From positions 62,001 through 126,000 of the forward strand of contig NZ_AUAV01000013.1 of NCBI RefSeq assembly GCF_000428905.1: a DNA stretch of 64,000 bases, written 5' to 3'. Position numbers and translations under genes: made by a program. The DNA comes from Brumicola pallidula DSM 14239 = ACAM 615 (GTDB lineage: Bacteria; Pseudomonadota; Gammaproteobacteria; Enterobacterales; Alteromonadaceae). Below the pieces are notes generated by a model. That model made no database searches. It saw nothing but the letters and a program-made list of their open reading frames with translations, and was not told the origin of the DNA. The stretch's first letter is position 1. The number at the start of each line of letters is the position of its first letter. Below are positions 28,614 to 36,963 of the stretch, one piece after another.

Positions 28614-29336
28614 ATGCAAAAAACACTGGTGCTCACCGGCGGTAGTTCAGGAATTGGCTTAGCAATTGCTGCTAAGTTTGAAGCCAATGGCTTTACCGTG
28701 TTTAATTTAGATATTCAGCCCGGGATGCATGGTCGATTTATTGAGTGCGACGTTAGAAATCATGATGCTGTGTGTAATATTATTGCTGACATCGCTAGCA
28801 AACATAGTATTAACGTACTTATATGCAATGCAGGTAAGCATGTTTCTGCAAATATTGAAGCAACCTCTGAAGCTGACTTGTTAGCCCTGTTTAATCTAAA
28901 CGTAAAGGGTGCATTTTCAGCAACGCAAGCAGTATTGCCTGCGATGAAATCTGGTGGCGGCGTGATCCTTTATGTGGCTTCTGAGCAGGCGCTTGTAGCA
29001 AAAACAAATTCCTTCGCATACAACTTAAGCAAACACGCATTAGCGTCCATGGCGAAAACCACCGCTGTTGATTATGCTAAATTCAATATTCGTGCAAATG
29101 CATTGTGCCCAGGAACAATAGAAACGCCGCTATATCACAATGCGATTGATCGATATTGTGAGCAAAGTGGTGCTGATAAAAACGCGGTTCATGCGCACGA
29201 AGCAGCACTGCAGCCGCTTGGTCGCATTGGCCAACCTGAAGAAGTGGCCGCGATGGCTTATTTCTTAGCATCAGATGATGCAAGTTTTGTGACCGGCAGT
29301 TTGCAAGTCATTGATGGCGGCTATACAGCGGCTTAA
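28614..29336 (+). CDS. SDR-family sugar dehydrogenase
   Basis: 240-residue short-chain dehydrogenase/reductase from the ATG at 28614 (GAAG upstream); a start 10 codons earlier at 28584 is possible. It has the cofactor motif GGSSGIG, NAG after strand 4, a Ser before SFAYNLSKHAL (Tyr and Lys of the active site), PGTIETPLY and the C-terminal SFVTGSLQVIDGGY. The gene sits 3 bases before an amidohydrolase of the lactonase type on the same strand, and converges with a sugar-acid dehydratase and an aldolase. This context suggests oxidation of an aldose to its lactone. Substrate (L-fucose, L-rhamnose, galactose-like sugars) is not determined. Confidence 0.88.
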   Translation: MQKTLVLTGGSSGIGLAIAAKFEANGFTVFNLDIQPGMHGRFIECDVRNHDAVCNIIADIASKHSINVLICNAGKHVSANIEATSEADLLALFNLNVKGAFSATQAVLPAMKSGGGVILYVASEQALVAKTNSFAYNLSKHALASMAKTTAVDYAKFNIRANALCPGTIETPLYHNAIDRYCEQSGADKNAVHAHEAALQPLGRIGQPEEVAAMAYFLASDDASFVTGSLQVIDGGYTAA

Positions 29337-29339
29337 TGA

Positions 29340-30338
29340 ATGAAAATTATTATTGACCCGCACGTCCATTTGTTTGATTTAGAACAGGGTCAGTATGACT
29401 GGCTAAAGCCTGAGTTCCCTCCTCAATGGTTGGATAAAAACAACATTTGTAATAGCTATAGTGATACCGACTTACAACAGCAAACATCATTTTCAATTGC
29501 TGGGTATGTTCATATTGAAGCGGGTTTTGACAATAAAAACGGTCATCGTGAACTTAAAAATGTGGAGCACAGAGCTAGTTTACCACAACGCTCAATCGGC
29601 TTTATCGACATTACGCTTGCACCCACTGAGTTTGTCATTGAACTGGATAATCAATGGCAGCACCAAAGCGCGGCGGGCATTCGACATATATTAGAAGCGA
29701 TGGACGTGATTGAAAATTCGACAGACTTATATCTACACGATACCAAATCAGCGACAGATTTTAGTAAAACAACGTTATTAGAGAATAATAATTCTTTTAT
29801 AAATTTAGGTGTTTTAGAAAAACGTAATGGTATATTTGAATTGCAATGCGATGTTAACAATCGCCAGCTAGTGGTGCAGATTTTTAGTTTTTTTCAGCGC
29901 CTTCCAAATTTACAGTTGGTGCTAAACCACGCGGGGTTTGCGCCACCAGCATCAGACCTTGATGGGCAACCTAGCTCGGCCTTTAGTGACTGGAAAATAA
30001 ACATTCAGTTATTGGCTCGTTTGCCTAATATCGCGGTAAAATGTTCGGGCTTTGAAATGCTCGAACGGAGTTATAAGAAAAGCCAGATATACGCTGTTTT
30101 AACGCATTGTGTGGATGTATTTGGTTATGCCAATGTCATGCTCGCGAGCAACTTTCCGCTATGTGAATTGGTTTTCAATTACGACGATTATTGGCAACAG
30201 ACTTTTGCAGTACTAGAGCAAATGATTGACCTTGGTTTATTAGATGCCCAGCAAGAAAAAGCGCTGTACTTTGACAACGCTTTTCGTATTTATCAGTTCA
30301 GCAAGACTAACTTGTCGCTAACGACAGACATTGGCTAA
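29340..30338 (+). CDS. amidohydrolase-2 family, probable sugar lactonase
   Basis: 332-residue TIM-barrel metal hydrolase of the amidohydrolase_2 family. The N-terminal DPHVHLFD carries the metal-binding His pair, LVLNHAGF lies after the barrel middle, and SNFPLCELVF is at the position where lactonases often read SDWP, so the usual Asp is Asn here; this SNFP variant is common in some branches. Only 3 bases separate it from the SDR stop, so the two form an operon. With the SDR upstream, hydrolysis of an aldonolactone to the aldonate (like L-fuconolactonase) is the best guess. The gene ends 10 bases before the convergent dehydratase. Confidence 0.82.
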   Translation: MKIIIDPHVHLFDLEQGQYDWLKPEFPPQWLDKNNICNSYSDTDLQQQTSFSIAGYVHIEAGFDNKNGHRELKNVEHRASLPQRSIGFIDITLAPTEFVIELDNQWQHQSAAGIRHILEAMDVIENSTDLYLHDTKSATDFSKTTLLENNNSFINLGVLEKRNGIFELQCDVNNRQLVVQIFSFFQRLPNLQLVLNHAGFAPPASDLDGQPSSAFSDWKINIQLLARLPNIAVKCSGFEMLERSYKKSQIYAVLTHCVDVFGYANVMLASNFPLCELVFNYDDYWQQTFAVLEQMIDLGLLDAQQEKALYFDNAFRIYQFSKTNLSLTTDIG

Positions 30339-30348
30339 AACACACACG

Positions 30349-31524
30349 CTACTTTACAGTTATGTGCGGCGAACGCTTCACAACATCATCATTTAATTCA
30401 ATACCAATACCCGGTAAATCAGGCACTTTAAACTTGCCATTAACCGGTTGGTAATCTTGAATACACAGTTCTCTGTTCCATGACTTAATTGCGTAAGTAT
30501 GATGTTCGTGAATTAAAAAATTAGGAATAGCGGCTTCTAATTGCAATGCTGCCGCGGTTGCTACAGGGCCACCACAAACGTGTGCTTGCACTCGAATGTC
30601 GTATACATCGGCGTAGTCGCAGACTTTTTTAGCTTCGGTAAAGCCGCCACATAATCCAACATCAGGTTGCAATACATCAATGCTCTGATCTTCGAAGTAG
30701 GGACGCACATCCCAGCGATGATATAAGCGTTCGCCACCAGCAATAGGTACTTTTACATTCTGAGATACTTTTTTATGTACCGCAGAATTTAAATAATTCA
30801 CGGGTTCTTCAAACATCATGCAACCCACTTCTTCAACTATAGAGCCCATTTGAATAGCAGAGGCACATCCCATCAGTGAATGCGCTTCAAAGATAATATC
30901 CACGTCGTCACCCACTTCTTTGCGAATAGCGCGCATGCGGTCACCAAACAGCTTCATCTGTTTTGGTGTAAATAGCTTGGTCCGATCGTAACTTGAATCA
31001 CCGTTAGCATCGTACACAATAGGGTCAACTTTGACCGCATCATAGCCTTCTGCTATTGCTTTACCTGCGGCTCGCGCGTAATCGTCGGGGCTTAGCATTT
31101 TAACGCAGTCTTGGCTCCAATCAAACTGTAATTGGCTAGCATAGGTACGCAGGTTATCATTGGTTTTACCGCCTAGTAACTGGTACACAGGCACGTTTAA
31201 TGCTTTACCTTTGATGTCCCACAATGCGGTATCAATAGCGCTCATTGCTGCATATAAAACAGGACCGCCGCCTAAACCCCAAAAACTTTCACGTAACATA
31301 CGAGACCACAGCAACTCAGTTTTAAATGGGTCGAAACCAATCAAAACAGCTTCTACTATTTCCTTAATCATGGCTGCGGCAGCACTATGGCCCCAATCAT
31401 AAGCTAATCCAGCCTCGCCAACGCCATGAATACCTTCGTCGGTATGTACGCGTATAAAAACAGGATGCCAAGATGGTCGCTCAGGACAATGAATATCAAA
31501 GATTTCTACATGGGTTATTTTCAT
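30349..31524 (-). CDS. enolase-superfamily sugar-acid dehydratase (mandelate racemase/GalD-like)
   Basis: 391-residue member of the mandelate racemase/muconate-lactonizing group. The capping domain ends near residue 115. YDAVKVDP holds the lysine-bearing strand, the metal ligands appear in FEAHS, FEEPVN and GGERLYHRWD, and AHVCGGPVATAAALQLEAAIPNFLIHE gives the catalytic His and the C-terminal end typical of galactonate-dehydratase-like enzymes. Expected reaction: dehydration of an aldonate to 2-keto-3-deoxyaldonate. It precedes no other gene on its strand but faces the SDR-lactonase operon and follows the class II aldolase by 87 bases on the same strand, completing a possible pathway. Confidence 0.88.
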   Translation of the reverse strand: MKITHVEIFDIHCPERPSWHPVFIRVHTDEGIHGVGEAGLAYDWGHSAAAAMIKEIVEAVLIGFDPFKTELLWSRMLRESFWGLGGGPVLYAAMSAIDTALWDIKGKALNVPVYQLLGGKTNDNLRTYASQLQFDWSQDCVKMLSPDDYARAAGKAIAEGYDAVKVDPIVYDANGDSSYDRTKLFTPKQMKLFGDRMRAIRKEVGDDVDIIFEAHSLMGCASAIQMGSIVEEVGCMMFEEPVNYLNSAVHKKVSQNVKVPIAGGERLYHRWDVRPYFEDQSIDVLQPDVGLCGGFTEAKKVCDYADVYDIRVQAHVCGGPVATAAALQLEAAIPNFLIHEHHTYAIKSWNRELCIQDYQPVNGKFKVPDLPGIGIELNDDVVKRSPHITVK

Positions 31525-31611
31525 TTTTAGGTCTCACAATAAGTTACTTGTTGAACGCGATTTTGACTATTATGGTAGCCAAATAGCGCTCGCGTTAATC
31601 ATTATCTGGTT

Positions 31612-32382
31612 TTATGAATCAAACTCGGGATAAGCACGTTTTACTCTTCGCATCATTGCTGGCCATGCTTTTTGTCCGCCAGTTAAGCCAGTGTGCACGA
31701 TATTAGCTTGTGCTTTGATACCATCGATTGTGGATTGATGCACCGTCGTTAGCTGATTATTGGTGTTCTGCATTTTGACCTGTATTTCACAAGCGCGAAG
31801 CAAGTCATACATATGCATGAAAGCATCACCGATAGTATTTCCCAGCGTTAATGCGCCATGGTTTCGAAGTAACATAAAGTTGGCATTACCTAAATTAGCT
31901 TGTAGGCGTTTAATCTCATCAGCATTCACCGCCAAGCCTTCATAATTATGGTAACTCATACTAGCTAATGCAAAAGCCGAGTATTGGCTATAAGGTTGCA
32001 AGCCTTCTATGTCACTTGCAACAGCAATAGCGTCAGCATGATGGAGATGCAAAGCACATTGCGCTTCGGGGCGTGCTATATGCACGGCACTGTGAATTGT
32101 GAAGCCTGCTGGATTAATTGAGAATGGTGACCCTTTATCAATTACATTACCTTCAATATCAATCTTGACTAAGTTGGACGCGGTGACTTCTTCAAAAGCA
32201 AGGCCAAACGCATTGATGAGTAAGTCTTCCGTACCGGGGATACGCGCAGACACATGGGTGTGAATTAAGTCGTCCCACCCATGCAAAACTAATAGCCGGT
32301 AACAGGCTGCTAACGCTACCCGTGTTTGCCATTCTTGGGATGATACTTTGTCTTTTAAATCAATTTGGGGGATGTCGTACAT
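31612..32382 (-). CDS. class II aldolase/adducin family protein
   Basis: 256-residue metal-dependent aldolase-fold protein. The Zn-binding pattern is visible as HLHH (about residues 107-110) and LLRNHGALT (about 173-181), with IHTHVSARIPG near the N-terminus and an early SINPAGF. FucA- and AraD-like enzymes of this fold cleave phosphorylated sugars, while other members act on unphosphorylated keto acids. It is transcribed toward the dehydratase with an 87-base gap, so the two may be one operon. Retro-aldol cleavage of the 2-keto-3-deoxy acid made by the dehydratase is inferred from context. Confidence 0.85.
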   Translation of the reverse strand: MYDIPQIDLKDKVSSQEWQTRVALAACYRLLVLHGWDDLIHTHVSARIPGTEDLLINAFGLAFEEVTASNLVKIDIEGNVIDKGSPFSINPAGFTIHSAVHIARPEAQCALHLHHADAIAVASDIEGLQPYSQYSAFALASMSYHNYEGLAVNADEIKRLQANLGNANFMLLRNHGALTLGNTIGDAFMHMYDLLRACEIQVKMQNTNNQLTTVHQSTIDGIKAQANIVHTGLTGGQKAWPAMMRRVKRAYPEFDS

Positions 32383-32547
32383 AGCACTTAATTAGGTTGC
32401 GTAAATCATATGTTGAAATAATAGCATGCAGATTGTGGAGAGATCATTCTTTTAGCAGATTATTAAGAAGTCTAGTGTATTACATAATATGCAATTCCAC
32501 GGGGCTCGTTTGCAATCTGAGCAGAGTATTAGTGATTTATACTGCAG

Positions 32548-34452
32548 TTACTGCCTGGGCATATTTGCAACTTCGACCCTGTTTTTTCCGTTTTTCTTGG
32601 CGCTATACAATGCCTTATCTGCTTCGTCAATAAGGTCTTCAATACGATTTACCTTGCTAGTTATGCGCTCCGCAACACCAAAGCTTGCGGTCAACGTTAT
32701 CGGAGGATGATCCCCCACAACTGATTTCTGGTTGAGTCCGTCGCAAATTCGTCTAGTCATAATTTCAGCCTCAACTAAGTCAGTATTTGGCAGTAATATT
32801 AATATTTCTTCACCGCCGTAGCGAGCCACAATATCGTCTTTACGCAACCCACTATTGGCTAGATAATCAGCAACAAATTTAAGACAACCGTCGCCGACTC
32901 CATGCCCATATTGATCGTTTACCTTCTTAAAGTTATCAATATCCATCATGATAACTGCAAGCGGAAGTTGTTGCTCTTGGGTCTGTTTGAACTGAGCGGT
33001 AGAGTATTCATCTAATGTTTGTCGATTAAACAATCCAGTCAAATGATCAATTTTAGAAAGCTGTCTTATTTTATTGCGTTGCTGCTCTAAATCAAGCGCT
33101 TTAGTTTCCAGCATTTGATTGCGAACCGACAACTCTTCTGTTTTAAGATTAATTTCTTGCTGTAGATTATTGGTCAAGTGCTCTGCTGTTTGCAAAGCGC
33201 CAAGGTAATGCGAGGCATGAATTTGAGATTGCACGAAGAAGAATATAAACAGCCCATATTCAGTAATAAACAAATTATATTGACTAGAATAGGTAGCATA
33301 TATGTCATTACACACTGCAAGTAATAGCGGTAACAGACTCATCATTAAAGATCGGGAACCAGGCATTTTTTTGATAATACCGTTTGTAAGGATCAGCATA
33401 ATGCTTGCCGCAATAAATAATAATACCGATTGGTATACAAACAAATAGAACATCACTGTTTGCATGGGTAATAGCCAAGTAGCCATGATAGTAATAATCA
33501 AGATGCCATAATTTGCTTGTACAAACTGCACATCGCCTTTAAACGGACAAAGATTCGCAAAGAAATGCACACCCGCTATTGCTGGCCAAATAATTAAGAC
33601 GTATTCAAGTTTAGAAATAGTAAAAAATAGCGCAGGGTCTCCTATGAACACATAAAAATAGTCGGAAGCAACTAAGCCTCGCATTAATCCTGCAAAGCCT
33701 AATATTACCAACAAAAGTAGTGTTTTTTCCTTTGGTCGTTGAGCATAAAAAATTAAATTTTGCATAACTACAAAAATACCAACACCAACGATTAATATTC
33801 TAATCGCCAAATCGATGTAGATACTTCGACTTGCCTGCTCATGTTCTTGTATCACTGGGACCGCAAATAAACCGGCACGGATAGACGTATGACTCGACAA
33901 GTAAATAACAAGGGTTCCTTTGTTACTATCAGTAGGCAAATCTAAGATTGTGGTTCTGTAGCGTTGTTCTTGGTCGAGGCCATCTTTGGATATTTTACCT
34001 GAATTGCCAAGATAGCGACTGCTTCCATCTGCGTTTACCCACCAAGCTTGCCATGCATCACTGACACTGCGCATGTGAATAGCGGGTTGCTTAAACACTC
34101 CCTTTAGCCCGTCTATTTCAAGAAGGTAAGTGCCATAACCATCTACAAATGGCTGTATATTGTGCTCATCCTTTTCAACAATATTTTCTAAAAAATCTAG
34201 TTTACGGATAATTCTGATTGGATATTTATGGCTATCTAACTCATCTAAGGGCAACCATTCGCCCCAGTAAAAACCCCAAGGGCCGTCCAGTTTGACTTCA
34301 CCATCTTGATACTGTTGAGATACGTTAATAGTAGGAATAGATTGCGCGCTAGCATGAACAGAAAAGGTAGTAATAAAAGAAATAGCCAAACAAACTAAGA
34401 GCAAGGGCACCAAAAGGCATTGTTTGCTGGAAAATGTGGCTTTTTGAGGCAT
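32548..34452 (-). CDS. 7TMR-DISM diguanylate cyclase
   Basis: 634-residue inner-membrane protein. A signal/anchor segment at about 12-36 precedes a periplasmic 7TMR-DISM-extracellular-type beta domain (about 40-215, with LDGPWGFYWGEWL). Seven hydrophobic helices follow at about 220-410, then a coiled coil (about 415-465) and a C-terminal GGDEF domain (about 470-630) with DHLTGLFNR, MMDIDNFKKVNDQYGHGVGD and an active GGEEI motif. It should make cyclic di-GMP in response to an extracellular, possibly carbohydrate-like signal. No inhibitory RxxD site was picked out by eye. Monocistronic. Confidence 0.92.
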   Translation of the reverse strand: MPQKATFSSKQCLLVPLLLVCLAISFITTFSVHASAQSIPTINVSQQYQDGEVKLDGPWGFYWGEWLPLDELDSHKYPIRIIRKLDFLENIVEKDEHNIQPFVDGYGTYLLEIDGLKGVFKQPAIHMRSVSDAWQAWWVNADGSSRYLGNSGKISKDGLDQEQRYRTTILDLPTDSNKGTLVIYLSSHTSIRAGLFAVPVIQEHEQASRSIYIDLAIRILIVGVGIFVVMQNLIFYAQRPKEKTLLLLVILGFAGLMRGLVASDYFYVFIGDPALFFTISKLEYVLIIWPAIAGVHFFANLCPFKGDVQFVQANYGILIITIMATWLLPMQTVMFYLFVYQSVLLFIAASIMLILTNGIIKKMPGSRSLMMSLLPLLLAVCNDIYATYSSQYNLFITEYGLFIFFFVQSQIHASHYLGALQTAEHLTNNLQQEINLKTEELSVRNQMLETKALDLEQQRNKIRQLSKIDHLTGLFNRQTLDEYSTAQFKQTQEQQLPLAVIMMDIDNFKKVNDQYGHGVGDGCLKFVADYLANSGLRKDDIVARYGGEEILILLPNTDLVEAEIMTRRICDGLNQKSVVGDHPPITLTASFGVAERITSKVNRIEDLIDEADKALYSAKKNGKNRVEVANMPRQ

Positions 34453-34582
34453 AAATTATTCTTAGTGTACTGCCAAAAATCTAGATAGTTAGGAGAGTAA
34501 ACGTAATACTTGCCGTATGCAACAAACCTAAAATTACGCAAATAATCTAAGATTGCCAGAACGCAAAGTTGATGCCACTCTT

Positions 34583-36736
34583 TTATCTAAAACCGGGACG
34601 ATAACGTCGCTCTACCTGCTTTTCTAACTCAGCGCGTTGAAATAATACGCGCCGTTCTTGTTTTGCAACAAACATCTCCATTTGGTCATTGTAGTGCACT
34701 GAGTTGCTGTCCTTAGTTGCCGAGCCATACTGATGGATGGCGTCACTTTGAACCACGCCATTTTTATCCCACGACACGAACATCATAAAGCCGTCGCCAG
34801 CAATATTTTCAATTTGTCCATTTTGGTCCATTTCCTGACCATAAACGGCACGCAAAATATCAGGCCCGCCACTCATTGGCAGATTCTTTTGACCTCGTTT
34901 TAAGCGATATACGTCGCCATAAGGTGGTGTATAACTGCCATGATATTTAACTAATTGAGCGACCGTATTTTTGAAGGCTCGAGTGATTTTTTTCATCTCT
35001 ACTGGTTTGCCATTGGCTTTTTGTATAGGAGCCATTGTCAGAACTGCTAGAGCCGCCTCCTGATTATCTTTGTGAGTTGAGAGGTTCCAACTGCGCAATG
35101 CATCAAGAGCGCCTAATTCAATTTGGCTTAAGTCGACGCTTTGTTGTTGCGCTAGCCATTTACGTAATGCCGTGATTTGATAAGACTTTGGATGATAGAA
35201 GAGGTCATATTTCACTTCCTTAAAAAGCCCCTTAGATATTTTCTTTACACCTTTTAATTTTTCTTCAATTTGTAACACACGGTTGGTCACCGAGGTCTCA
35301 ATTCCCATTGACTCTGGGTATTGGCTTTCCTGCGCATCATCATCACCATCAGTTGCTAGCCAAGGTGTATTGTTGGCATTATAAACTAAACCAGAACTCG
35401 GGTTGACTGTTTTTGGCATGGCAGAAAAGTCATAAAATTCAGTCCAAATTAAATCCGAACGATTCCCCGGTAGAATTTTATCCCATTGCCATCCATCAAT
35501 CCGCTTGGGGAACTTTGCGTTATAATAGTGTGCGATATTGCCTGCTTTATCTGCATATACAAAGTTAATACTGGGCATGCTATTTAATTTCAAGGCCGCT
35601 TCAAATTGTTCTTTATTAGTGGCTTTGTTTGCCGCAAACATAAACTCTAAAGTGCCAACTTCGTTCATACCAGACCAGCGCAGGGCAAATGAACCTTTCT
35701 CGGTTGCCATCACCGGCCCATGCTCGGATATATTAATTTCTTTTTTTACAGTCCATCTCAAAGGACCGAATAACTTTATGGTCATTTTAGCAACTTTTGT
35801 TTTAAACGTTTTCCACTGTCCATCTAGGAGATATTGATTTTCGTTATCAGGATTGATGGTTAGTTGATAAATGTCCACTAAATCAGGTTTATTCACTGTA
35901 TTAGCCCAACCCAAATGATCATTGTGGCCATGAATAATTACCGGTGCGCCAGGAAAAGTAGAGCCAACCATGTTCCATCCCTCTTCACTATGCAAACGCA
36001 CTTCATACCAAGCAACGGGGCCAGTAAGTGGTTGATGACTGTTGATTAATAAATGCGTGAGCCCATCTTCTGAACGATGTGGAGCAATTGCGATACCTTG
36101 ACTTCCAATGGGCAGTGCGTTGGTGGGTTGCCAAATAAGTGCATTTTGCGACTTAGCAACTTCATGCATCACGTCAGGATCCACTAAATCACTTAGTATC
36201 TGATCAAAGCCATAAAACATCGGCATTTTAAACGTAAAGCCGGCGATAATATCTTTGCCTGTCGCGGGTAAAAAGTATCGGCTGACATGTTCTGGATTCT
36301 GAGCCGCATACAGGTTCACACCATCCGCGTAGGCTTGTGCGATTTGTTTGATATTTTCTGGTACTTGCGTCTCATAATTTGCGTTGACGGCGTCCCAGAC
36401 ACCCATAAATTGAACCACAAAATCGGTCTCTGCAGCCTTATATCCTATTTCAGCAGCCAATGTACCCCGAGTTGCAAGTAACACTGATTGAAGCGTTTCA
36501 AAATCGTCTTCACTTTGTACATAACCCAGACCAAATGCAGTATCGATGTCTTTCTTGCCATAAATATGAGGAATACCGAGCCCGTCGCGCATAACTTCAA
36601 CATCATACTTTGTGGCCCTAGCTATATACGCGCGAGTGTCAGGCATACTTGGTAGTGTGAGGTAAGCAATGCAGAAAACAGACGCAATGACCAATGCTAA
36701 TATATACCCAAACCATTTTAGTGAGATGTATTTCAT
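34583..36736 (-). CDS. penicillin acylase family protein (second copy, membrane-anchored or exported)
   Basis: 717-residue Ntn-hydrolase precursor with an N-terminal hydrophobic segment (about residues 9-30) that could be a signal peptide or an uncleaved anchor. The alpha chain has VMRDGLGIPHIYGKKDIDTAFGLGYVQSEDDF; autocleavage is expected before Ser212 in IGSQGIAIAP. Later blocks are GHNDHLGWANTVNKPDLVDIY and NISEHGPVM, typical of the acylase beta chain. It differs widely from the acylase at 25194-27368, so this is not a recent duplication. Possible substrates are N-acyl homoserine lactones or other N-acyl amino compounds. Confidence 0.9.
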   Translation of the reverse strand: MKYISLKWFGYILALVIASVFCIAYLTLPSMPDTRAYIARATKYDVEVMRDGLGIPHIYGKKDIDTAFGLGYVQSEDDFETLQSVLLATRGTLAAEIGYKAAETDFVVQFMGVWDAVNANYETQVPENIKQIAQAYADGVNLYAAQNPEHVSRYFLPATGKDIIAGFTFKMPMFYGFDQILSDLVDPDVMHEVAKSQNALIWQPTNALPIGSQGIAIAPHRSEDGLTHLLINSHQPLTGPVAWYEVRLHSEEGWNMVGSTFPGAPVIIHGHNDHLGWANTVNKPDLVDIYQLTINPDNENQYLLDGQWKTFKTKVAKMTIKLFGPLRWTVKKEINISEHGPVMATEKGSFALRWSGMNEVGTLEFMFAANKATNKEQFEAALKLNSMPSINFVYADKAGNIAHYYNAKFPKRIDGWQWDKILPGNRSDLIWTEFYDFSAMPKTVNPSSGLVYNANNTPWLATDGDDDAQESQYPESMGIETSVTNRVLQIEEKLKGVKKISKGLFKEVKYDLFYHPKSYQITALRKWLAQQQSVDLSQIELGALDALRSWNLSTHKDNQEAALAVLTMAPIQKANGKPVEMKKITRAFKNTVAQLVKYHGSYTPPYGDVYRLKRGQKNLPMSGGPDILRAVYGQEMDQNGQIENIAGDGFMMFVSWDKNGVVQSDAIHQYGSATKDSNSVHYNDQMEMFVAKQERRVLFQRAELEKQVERRYRPGFR

Positions 36737-36963
36737 TACTGAGTACTTTTCTTGGTAGATAATTTATAGGCTTGATAGCACTTTAACAGCCTTCAAGTCA
36801 CAAAGGCTAAAATAAGGTAACAATACAAAATAGCGACATTGTGATTGGATTGCAGAAAAGTAATATCATACTTAAGATCTGGACGTATTAACCAGCAAAC
36901 TTACGGGCACAACTTTGTAATCAAAAAGTCATGCCCATAAAACGGTTACTGTATTATAAACCA

